Positions 5,976 through 12,400 of a DNA stretch of 15,295 bases are shown here, one piece after another (the stretch's first letter is position 1; each line of letters starts with the position of its first letter). A program made the position numbers and the translations under genes. The DNA is from CAZVJA01 sp964626885. GTDB taxonomy: Bacteria; Planctomycetota; Planctomycetia; Planctomycetales; Planctomycetaceae. The notes beneath the pieces were generated by a model. The model was not told the DNA's origin, searched no databases, and saw nothing but the letters and a program-made list of their open reading frames with translations. Location: assembly GCA_964626885.1 (NCBI GenBank), contig CAZVJA010000119.1:1-15295 (forward strand). Reading direction: 5' to 3'.

Positions 5976-7109
5976 CTATCGATACCACCGGCTGAGCGTC
6001 ACGCCGAAGAACCGCAGCAGCCGTTTCCCTTCGCCATCGTCGTCGATTTTGTGCTGCACGAAGTTCGCGAACTCGGTTGGTGAGATTTTCTGGTCACTGT
6101 TGTCGTCGAAATCGTTCAGCCGCGACCATTGGTGATCGCTCAGGTTGTCCCCAGTCTGGGTGAGGAACTGGTCATTGTTGCTGTTGAGATACGCAAAGAT
6201 CTCAGCGGCACGGGCTTGGATTTCCTGCTGAGTGGCATTTTCTCCCAGAAGATGGGCTTTGTCGTGAGTCCAGTCGTCGCCGGCGCCGCCGTCGAGCGTT
6301 GTGTCCTCGCTGCTGTCTCCGATGATCACATCGTCACCGGTCTCACCGAGGATGTTGTCGATTCCTTTGCCCCCCTTTAGGATGTCGTTGTTGGCGCCGC
6401 CGTGAACTTCATCGTCTCCATCTCCTCCGCCGATCTTATCGTTTCCTGCGCCTCCGCTGATGTCGTCATCTCCGTCACCGCCGCTGATCTCGTCGTCGCC
6501 TGCGTCGCCGGAGATCGTGTCGTTCCCTTTTGATCCCCGAATGCGGTCGTTTCCGTTTCCACCATCGATGATGTCGTTACCGTCTCCCCCGCGAAGGTAG
6601 TCCTCGTCTTCTCCGCCGTTGATGTTGTCGTTACCGTCCCGGCCGTCGATCTTGTCGTTGCCGGCATTGCCGTTCAGCGTGTCGTTCCCAGAGCCCCCTT
6701 TGATTCGGTCGTTTCCTTCGCCGCCGTTCACGGTGGCATTGATGGTGATGGCACGTGAGATTGTTACGCGATCGTCTCCACCGAGAGCGTTGACGGTAAT
6801 TTGTGTTACGTTAGCGAGGGCAAAGGACGTTTTCACATCATTTTCGTGCACGTCCAACTGGTTGCCTTCGACGCGCAGCCGGATCTGGTCCCCCTGTGCG
6901 GTGCCGGTAACGGTGAGCACCCCCGCGACAAGTGTCGCTGAAAGCAGGGTGCGATCCTCGAGATTCTCTACTTCGGCGGCGTGAGTGTTTCGAACATGAC
7001 TTCCACCGCGACGCTGGCGCTTCACTCGGTCACCCCGCTGAGAATCCTGGTGCAACTTCGTAGGTCGAGCCGGCGCGGCGACCCTCGCAATGATGGGTGC
7101 CTCGTGCAT
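5976..7109 (-). CDS. RTX-repeat calcium-binding secreted protein with LEPR-XLL leader and EF-hand
   Basis: From the ATG at 7109 the product is 377 residues. A longer TTG start at 7130 and a shorter GTG start at 7025 (preceded by GGGGTG) are possible. The GTG would place the basic leader KRQRRGG right at the N terminus. The sequence VENLEDRTLLSA at about 47-58 matches the planctomycete LEPR-XLL leader element, typical of very large exported proteins. From about residue 129 come some 17 tandem nonapeptides of the GGxGxDxhx type (GGEGNDRIK, GGSGNDTLN, GGDGNDIID and so on), which form a calcium-bound beta-roll. Near residue 337 DDNSDQKISPTE is a canonical EF-hand loop. An earlier NSNNDQFL loop is degenerate. 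No catalytic domain and no type I secretion genes are present nearby. A structural or adhesive calcium-binding surface protein is the most cautious reading. Confidence 0.85.
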   Translation of the reverse strand: MHEAPIIARVAAPARPTKLHQDSQRGDRVKRQRRGGSHVRNTHAAEVENLEDRTLLSATLVAGVLTVTGTAQGDQIRLRVEGNQLDVHENDVKTSFALANVTQITVNALGGDDRVTISRAITINATVNGGEGNDRIKGGSGNDTLNGNAGNDKIDGRDGNDNINGGEDEDYLRGGDGNDIIDGGNGNDRIRGSKGNDTISGDAGDDEISGGDGDDDISGGAGNDKIGGGDGDDEVHGGANNDILKGGKGIDNILGETGDDVIIGDSSEDTTLDGGAGDDWTHDKAHLLGENATQQEIQARAAEIFAYLNSNNDQFLTQTGDNLSDHQWSRLNDFDDNSDQKISPTEFANFVQHKIDDDGEGKRLLRFFGVTLSRWYR

Positions 7110-7294
7110 AACAATGCACAAAGTGCGCAAGAATTAGCGGCTCTCCATTCGATCATAATCGTGGAGGAAGAGGGGGGACAAGAGGGGCGTTGCCAGCTTT
7201 TTGGCGGGATGGCAGTAGCCGTATCTCTAGGCCAAACCAAAGGTTTCCTGATTTCCAGCCAAGCCGGTTTTCAGGATTTGACCGCGGAGGGGAC

Positions 7295-7322
7295 TTGCGG
7301 ATTGCCCCGGCAAGCCCATAAT
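7295..7322 (+). promoter_or_regulatory. Promoter of the tRNA-Gly gene
   Basis: CATAAT at 7317-7322 is preceded by TTGCGG at 7295-7300 with a 16-base spacer. The predicted start falls near 7329, just before the mature 5' end of the tRNA at 7334. The -10 box is good and the -35 box is partial (TTG conserved). Confidence 0.5.
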
Positions 7323-7333
7323 GAGGTGGGTTT

Positions 7334-7404
7334 GCGCCCGTAGTGAAATGGTATCACGCCAGCTTCCCAAGCTTGAAGTGTGGGTTCGATTCCCATCGGG
7401 CGCT
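7334..7404 (+). tRNA. tRNA-Gly (anticodon CCC)
   Basis: The cloverleaf is complete. The acceptor stem is GCGCCCG (7334-7340) paired with CGGGCGC (7397-7403). The D arm is GTGA-AATGGTA-TCAC, the anticodon arm is CCAGC-TTCCCAA-GCTTG, and the T arm is GTGGG-TTCGATT-CCCAT, with discriminator U at 7404. The loop TTCCCAA puts CCC at positions 34-36, reading GGG codons, with A37. The same loop occurs in E. coli tRNA-Gly(CCC). The anticodon stem has one C-U mismatch at the 28-42 position. The 3' CCA is not encoded (CTG follows), so it must be added by the CCA-adding enzyme. The gene has its own promoter and terminator. Confidence 0.93.
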
Positions 7405-7436
7405 CTGCAAATCAGCTGAGAATTATGCATCAAAGC

Positions 7437-7470
7437 AGCTCGTGGGTCGGAAGGCTCCGCGGGCTTTTTT
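7437..7470 (+). terminator. Rho-independent terminator of the tRNA-Gly gene
   Basis: AGCTCGTGG (7437-7445) pairs with CCGCGGGCT (7457-7465) in nine pairs, two of them G-U, around an 11-base loop. It is followed by six T residues (7465-7470). It lies 33 bases after the tRNA, so the tRNA is a single-gene transcript. Confidence 0.85.
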
Positions 7471-7804
7471 CATTGAAACCATGTATTTTGCGCGGCGGAT
7501 TGCCTGAGACGGAGTCGTACTGCACCGTCACAACCAACGAGATTGGCAAGCCTGCGGGCACAGTCGTGTATACAAATGAGCATTTGCTGGAAAGCTTGCT
7601 GTAGAATTTATCTCTCTCGGAGAGTCGAGTTGGGCCGCTAAAGAAACGAAATGATCGAAGTTGTTATATGTTAAATGGATGCGATCTTCGTGCGATTATA
7701 GTTGGTTGTCGCAGATCGTCTGTTTACAAGGATGGCCGCAATGGAGCAATCGAGCAGGGATGCATCACAGCGGGCTGCGGGCCGAACCCTTTCAGGAGTT
7801 GAAT
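7471..7804. other. Intergenic region before the small-protein operon
   Basis: No convincing gene is present on either strand: the open frames have no ribosome binding site and no recognisable composition. The stretch must contain the promoter of the operon that starts at 7805. TAGAAT near 7595-7600 and TATAGT near 7696-7701 are possible -10 boxes, but neither has a good -35 box at the right spacing. If a non-housekeeping sigma factor drives the operon, I cannot identify its site here. Confidence 0.4.
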
Positions 7805-8038
7805 ATGCCCCGCAGGGATCGACATCGGATTACCGCATCTGCGATCACAGCGATTGTCATCGGGCTCTGGACTATCGGATGCGAAAAGAAGGAGAAAATC
7901 CTCGACATCGAGACGCCTTCCGGCGGAGTTCAAATCGAGAAAACTGGCGACGGAGTGGAGATCGACGTCGAGAAGAGCAAACGGAAAGACTCTGGCGGTA
8001 CTCGAATCCGAATTGAAACCGACGGGAAGAACGACTGA
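7805..8038 (+). CDS. Small predicted lipoprotein, first gene of a small-protein operon
   Basis: The ATG at 7805 has an AGGAG ribosome binding site seven bases upstream, so this start is preferred over in-frame upstream alternatives. The product is 77 residues. A basic N terminus (MPRRDRHR) and hydrophobic segment 10-25 end at TIGC with Cys26, a near-standard lipobox (Thr instead of Leu at -3). The mature part is short, charged and probably beta-rich (DIETPSGGVQIEK, DGVEIDVEK, GGTRIRIE). I do not recognise a named family. It heads a run of five small genes on the same strand, so it is probably the membrane-anchored member of an envelope or stress module. That role is inferred from context. Confidence 0.7.
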   Translation: MPRRDRHRITASAITAIVIGLWTIGCEKKEKILDIETPSGGVQIEKTGDGVEIDVEKSKRKDSGGTRIRIETDGKND

Positions 8039-8080
8039 AACGTTCCACGAAACCCTCGGGCCGTCGAAAGTCAGAACCAA

Positions 8081-8263
8081 ATGCCATTCGCACGCGGAAT
8101 CTATGAGAACCGTTTTCCCGGCGGTTTGGGGAAACTTGTGCTGGCGATCTGGCTGATCGCCACGGGCGCGATTCCTTTTCTGCACATCAACGTTCAGGGG
8201 CTGTCGACGATTCTGTCGTTGACGGCGCTTCTGGCGGGTGTGCTGCTGCTGCTTAACCGTTAG
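8081..8263 (+). CDS. 60-residue two-helix membrane protein, unknown function
   Basis: Two hydrophobic helices fill the protein, at about residues 17-34 (LGKLVLAIWLIATGAIPF) and 39-58 (ending AGVLLLLNR), joined by a short HINVQ turn. This resembles widespread tiny membrane proteins of about 45-60 residues with the pattern LAIWLIxTG followed by a Leu-rich second helix. Their function is unknown. The ATG at 8081 lacks a clear Shine-Dalgarno sequence, unlike the other genes of this cluster. Translation may depend on coupling to the lipoprotein gene 42 bases upstream, or the true start may be slightly different. It ends just before a strongly structured intergenic element. Confidence 0.65.
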   Translation: MPFARGIYENRFPGGLGKLVLAIWLIATGAIPFLHINVQGLSTILSLTALLAGVLLLLNR

Positions 8264-8264
8264 T

Positions 8265-8329
8265 GCATGGGATGTTTTCCCATCGTGGACTCTCCGCGAT
8301 AGTTTGCGCGCAGAACGCGCGCCCCATGC
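8265..8329 (+). repeat. Three-way-junction RNA element within the small-protein operon
   Basis: GCATGGG (8265-8271) pairs perfectly with CCCATGC (8323-8329). Inside are ATCGTGG 8282-8288 with CCGCGAT 8294-8300 (seven pairs, one G-U, 5-base loop) and GCGCGC 8306-8311 with GCGCGC 8317-8322 (six pairs, 5-base loop). An alternative hairpin ATGGG 8267-8271 with CCCAT 8279-8283 competes with the outer stem. No T-tract follows, so it is not a standard terminator. It may be an mRNA stability or processing element, or a small dispersed repeat. Confidence 0.6.
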
Positions 8330-8365
8330 GAGAGAATGGACCAACCTTCAGATAAGGAGAACAAG

Positions 8366-8530
8366 ATGCTTTCCTGGGCGTTGATGTTTCTAATCGTCGC
8401 GTTGATCGCGGGTGTGTTGGGTTTTGGCGTTGTGGCCGGCACCGCAGCTTGGATCGCCAAGATCTGTTTTGTGGTATTTCTCGTGTTTTTCCTCATTTCC
8501 TTGGTTCGACGTGCGACACATCCGGCGTGA
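8366..8530 (+). CDS. DUF1328 family membrane protein (YtjA-like, UPF0391)
   Basis: The ATG at 8366 follows AAGGAG at the right spacing. An upstream in-frame ATG at 8336 has no ribosome binding site, and the family begins with MLSWAL as here. The product is 54 residues with two transmembrane helices at about 4-24 and 28-48, around the diagnostic FGVVAGTAAWIAKI segment, and a basic end (VRRATHPA). DUF1328 proteins are inner-membrane proteins. Their genes often sit with other small envelope or stress genes, as here, but no biochemical role is established. It is the third of five small genes. The family call is secure from the sequence pattern. Confidence 0.9.
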   Translation: MLSWALMFLIVALIAGVLGFGVVAGTAAWIAKICFVVFLVFFLISLVRRATHPA

Positions 8531-8600
8531 TGGGTCCGCAGGTGCAGTTCCTTTGAGTTCAATCGAATTTCTCTAGCGGGCCATCTAAGGAGAAACGGCC

Positions 8601-8888
8601 ATGACTTTGAGTAAAGCTCTTTGTGAGAAGCGTGAAGCACAATTGCGTGAGTGGAAAGCTCAGCTTGATAGACTTCGTGCAAGGGCCGACCAAGCCAAAG
8701 CGCAAACAAAAATCACCTTATACCGCGAAATACAAGACCTCCAATCGCAGTATGACTCGATTCGAGAACAGCTATCTCATGCGAAATCCGGAACGGACGA
8801 GGCATTCGACGACGTCAAATCGGGATTCTCGAACGCGTGGAGCGAGCTGAAACTCGCCTTCGATCGGGCAATGTCCCGGTTGAAATAG
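8601..8888 (+). CDS. Coiled-coil protein resembling Sll1863 family stress protein
   Basis: The ATG at 8601 has AAGGAG about ten bases upstream. The product is 95 residues, highly charged, with no hydrophobic segment. Residues 1-63 are a continuous amphipathic helix with heptad character (REAQLREWKAQLDRLRARAD, then an EIQDLQSQYDSIREQL stretch). A second helical part follows with the pattern DEAFDDVKSGFSNAWSELKLAFDRAMSRLK. This architecture and length match small Sll1863-like stress-response proteins. Partner and mechanism are unknown. It follows the DUF1328 gene after 70 bases and shares the same strong type of ribosome binding site. Confidence 0.75.
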   Translation: MTLSKALCEKREAQLREWKAQLDRLRARADQAKAQTKITLYREIQDLQSQYDSIREQLSHAKSGTDEAFDDVKSGFSNAWSELKLAFDRAMSRLK

Positions 8889-8919
8889 GGGTGCCGTTGA
8901 AGCAAAAGTCTTCATCGCG

Positions 8920-8961
8920 AAGGAGACCGAACACCCACTGTTACCAGCAAGGAGACCGAAC
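8920..8961 (+). repeat. Direct repeat of a 13-bp ribosome-binding segment
   Basis: AAGGAGACCGAAC occurs at 8920-8932 and again, identically, at 8949-8961, 29 bases apart. The second copy is the Shine-Dalgarno sequence of the gene starting at 8963. The first has no start codon at a useful distance. It may be a standby ribosome site or the scar of a small duplication. Confidence 0.7.
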
Positions 8962-8962
8962 T

Positions 8963-9187
8963 ATGAAAGCTGCATTGGTAGCCCTGCTCGTTATCGTCGG
9001 GATGAGCCTGGTTGGATGGCTTACGATCGGCGATTCTCAGGATGGAACCACGATTACGATCAAGAAAAAAGCGATCCAGCAAGACACACGCAAGGTCTTG
9101 GATAAAGGCCAGAACCTCCTCGACGAGGCGAAAGACAAGCTCCATAAAAAGAAGGATTCGGCCATGCCTGCGGAATCTACGAAATAG
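8963..9187 (+). CDS. Small membrane-anchored helical protein, last gene of the small-protein operon
   Basis: The ATG at 8963 has AAGGAG at 8949-8954. In-frame upstream extension would overlap the preceding gene and has no ribosome site, so it is rejected. The product is 74 residues: an N-terminal hydrophobic segment at about 3-22 acts as signal anchor or uncleaved signal, a short beta-like TTITIKKK follows, and then a charged amphipathic helix (about 38-65, KVLDKGQNLLDEAKDKLHKKK). There is no lipobox. I do not recognise a family. The shape, a membrane anchor plus an exposed helix, fits an envelope stress or membrane-stabilising role, which is inferred from its neighbours. It is followed after about 200 bases by a terminator-like hairpin. 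Confidence 0.7.
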   Translation: MKAALVALLVIVGMSLVGWLTIGDSQDGTTITIKKKAIQQDTRKVLDKGQNLLDEAKDKLHKKKDSAMPAESTK

Positions 9188-9251
9188 ATTCGCGAAGCGC
9201 GAGAGTTCAGCTAACGAGATGACCAACGCATCCGAGTGGTCACGAGAATCT

Positions 9252-9304
9252 CCGACTTGAAAACTCGCGTCATGGAATACAGTGTTTAGGATAACTCAAG
9301 TCGG
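9252..9304 (+). repeat. Inverted repeat downstream of the small-protein operon
   Basis: CCGACTTGA (9252-9260) is perfectly complementary to TCAAGTCGG (9296-9304), and AAAC (9261-9264) can add four pairs with GTTT (9284-9287), leaving an 8-base bulge. The gap 9188-9485 holds no gene that I can see. It contains this structure, a small TCGCG-AAG-CGCGA hairpin at 9190-9202, and the terminator at 9386-9432. It may be a 3' UTR structure or a small RNA. Confidence 0.45.
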
Positions 9305-9385
9305 TACCACGGGACTGCGGCGGGGCAAGCCTCTCTAGCACGACAACTGATGAAAGTCTCCGTGAAGTGGAAGTCCGATAATCCC

Positions 9386-9432
9386 GACGGCCGGCACGCC
9401 GGAATCAAAAAGGCGGACCGGCCGTCTTTATT
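9386..9432 (+). terminator. Probable terminator of the small-protein operon
   Basis: GACGGCCGG (9386-9394) pairs perfectly with CCGGCCGTC (9418-9426) and is followed by TTTATT. The loop is 23 bases and includes a small internal CCGGC-ACG-CCGG hairpin and an A-run. The T-rich side faces the plus strand, so it mainly serves the plus-strand genes. It lies between converging genes and may also affect the large minus-strand gene ending at 9486. Confidence 0.6.
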
Positions 9433-9485
9433 GAGCTTGTGAGCATTATCGTGCTCGAGGTTTCATCGGCGAGAGACCGAGCGAC

Positions 9486-12400
9486 TCACTCGGGAGTCGG
9501 TACGCCGAGTCTTTGAACGATATCGCCGCCGAAGTCGAGGTGGATGACTGAATTCTGCCCATGCAGCTCAATTCGACCCCGCTCGTGGTCGTAGATGAAG
9601 TGCGAGATTCGTCCCCGCATCGCATTCTCTTTGGAGCCGATAATCTCTCCGGTCGCGGCATCAATCACTTCGATCATGAGCGATTTCCGATTGCCGTCCG
9701 TCCGATCATCGAGATTGCTCAAGGCGATCAGAAACGGCAGTCGAACCTGTGGCAGCCTCAAGATGGATCGTTGCGGCGAATGATCGGTCCATTGCACGCG
9801 GCCGCTCTTACGATCGATGGCGATCAATGTTCCCTGGATATCAATGCGCGGCAGTAACAAATCGTTGACAAAGAATCGGTTGTAGGAGGTTTCGAAGGTT
9901 TCCTCGGTCGCATCTTCGAGGTCTTCGCGGCGATGGGGCGAATTCAGATTGACATAATATCTTGCATGATCGGAAACCATCGAGATTCGTCTTGCCGCCG
10001 CGACGTCGTTACGATCGAGTTCCAGGTCGGCGCGGACCGTCCCGGTGTACCCGTCAAGAATCAGCAGCCGCGCGGGAGGCATCAGGAGAACGATTTCGCC
10101 GTTGAATGTGTCGCAGCTGAGAGTATCTTCGGAGACCGGGATATCGAACACGAAACGATCGTGCAGGGGATCCCACAGTCGCATTCGCTTCGCCACCTGC
10201 TCCCCGTCTTCCGTGCTAACGAAATGACAAAACATGCGACCAAAGGCGTGCCGTTCGTTCGGGCGCCGGCTGTGGCTGACATCGAGTTTGCCGCGGCGCA
10301 GTTCCTCGCCGGTCATGGTGCGGTAAACGGTGTACGAGGCGCGGTCGGAACCGAAGACGACAAGGACATGTTCATCACCGATAATGCCGCGATATTTGTC
10401 GGCCTCAAGTCCGCTGTTCGGGTCGACATCGGTGCGCTGCCAGAGAATTCGGCCGGTGGCGGGGTCGACCGCGATCAGATGGCGCCGAGCCTGAAATACA
10501 CAGAACGTCGGGCCTGCCGGACCGGGGCTTATCGACTCCACATCAGGACCAAGTCCGGGGGACGCAATAATCCAGACCGGCTTGTCGCGTTTCGTTTCCA
10601 GCAAGGAAAGTCCGTTCATCGCCGTTCCGCTTCCCAACGGGATGAAATGCCCGACCTGCGTGTTGTCGATACGGTTCATTCCCGTCGGCGAGCCTGTCAT
10701 GTCGATGTTCGACACGACGATGCCGGTCAATCGATCGACGATGCTCAGTTCTCCGTTGCCGCCGTTTCCTCTTTGGAGAAGTTGATAGGAGCCCCCCGGA
10801 GTCTGGATGTTGGACGGCACCATCTGCCCGAACACGGCGTCAAGCTCATGATCGCAATGCAGCCACAGTTCCTGGGAAATGCGGACACGGTTGATCCTTG
10901 CAGACGGCTCCCTGGCCCGGTCAATGGCCGCCGCGGCGATGCCGGTCGGGGTATAGTTCGCAGAGGAAGAGGGTTGGGGCTCGGTCTGAGTCGAGAATTC
11001 GGGGGATAGCTGCGATTTCTTGCGGTTCGTTGAATATTTCACGAGTTGCACGTTTTCCGACTGACGGTGATTCTCAGCTTCCAACCATAGGTTTGCGGCT
11101 TCTTCAAGTAATCCCGCCCGGTCCCAAAGCTCGGCCAAGAGCCGGGTCGCATCAGCCGCCGCGGAAGCATCGCCCCCACGCCGGCTTTCGAGCAACTGGA
11201 GTTCCGCTCGCTGAAACTGTCCATGCTTGATAAATCGTGTCGCGAGGGCGTTGCGGACACGCGCCGCTTGCGGCCACCGGGCATACAGCGTCAGAAAATC
11301 CTCCAAGGGAGCCGCCGCTCCGCTTTGCAGGGCCGCCGCCTGTTCCGCATCGACAAGTGTCTCGATCCGATCGAGCTGAACATCATCGATTCGTTCGCGA
11401 ACTTTGCCGACCATATCGAGTGTCCAGCTTTGCGGGGAAACGAAATACGTGGGATCTCCCGCGACTGGAAGCAGTCCCGTCAGGTGCAAATCAGAGAATG
11501 CGCGAGTCGTCGCGAGAACTCCCTCGAAATCATTACGGCGCAGTAGCGTTTCCGCTTTTAGCATTAAAAAACGGCTGCGATCCATCGGGGTCCGCAGCAG
11601 AGGATCGAGTTGTCCGAGAACGGCCGCATCCTCTCCGTCGCCGGCTTGCAGCCGACGAAATAGCACCTCGCGCAACAGGTGCTCCGCGCGGGATCGTTCG
11701 GTGTCGGTGGGAGCGAGTCGAAGAGACTCCGTGAGCAGCGACTGCGCTGAGTGAAGATGCCCCAATGTCGCCTCAAGTTCCGCCGCCAGTATGATTCGGG
11801 ACGGAGAACGTCCTTGTTCGGCGGCTTCCCTCCGCACTCGTTCGAGAAGCGGTGCCGCCTGCGGGAGGGCAACCAGCCGCCGTGTATCGACGGAGAGAAT
11901 GACATCTCCTGACAGTAGAAGATTGCCGGGGCGCCACGCTTCGATCTCAGCTGAGGCATCCAGTGATTCTGGTTTGTCGGCATTCATAATCGACGAAATT
12001 GGTTGCGATCGGTTCGGTTGCCCCAAGTGTTTCGGCGGTATCGGCGGTATCGGCGGCATGGCCCAGCCGATCTCTTGACCGGTCCGGATATCGAGCGTGG
12101 CGATGCGCCCCGCCTGGAGTGGTACCAGATACCGTTCTCCGATCTGGACCCCGCGGCCCGAGGGCATCCCCAGTCGAGTCGACCAAAGCTCCTGGCCATC
12201 CACCAAGGACAATCCGCGACAATAACGCTGGTCAACGACAACCGTGATCTCGTCTGTCACCGCGGCGACATACTCGGCTCCGGTGCGTGGAATCGTCCAG
12301 AGCTGGCGTCCGGTCCGCAGTTCCAGGCAATGAATTTGATCGGACTGTCTCGGAAGATAGACCACGCGGCCGCCGTGCACGACTGGTTCGCATGGAAATC

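Noticed and set aside
6100..6750. Tandem DNA repeat or CRISPR-like periodicity in the RTX gene
   Set aside because: The 27-base periodicity comes from the protein nonapeptides. Units differ in sequence, there are no spacers, and the frame is continuous.
7227..7433. Minus-strand 68-codon frame across the tRNA-Gly gene
   Set aside because: The segment DGNRTHTSSLGSW is a well-known type of spurious peptide read from the antisense of tRNA genes.
9933..11009. Plus-strand open frame of 358 codons opposite the PQQ-repeat gene
   Set aside because: It lies wholly inside the antisense of the double-propeller gene, whose PQQ-type motifs continue through it. It has no ribosome site or known domain.
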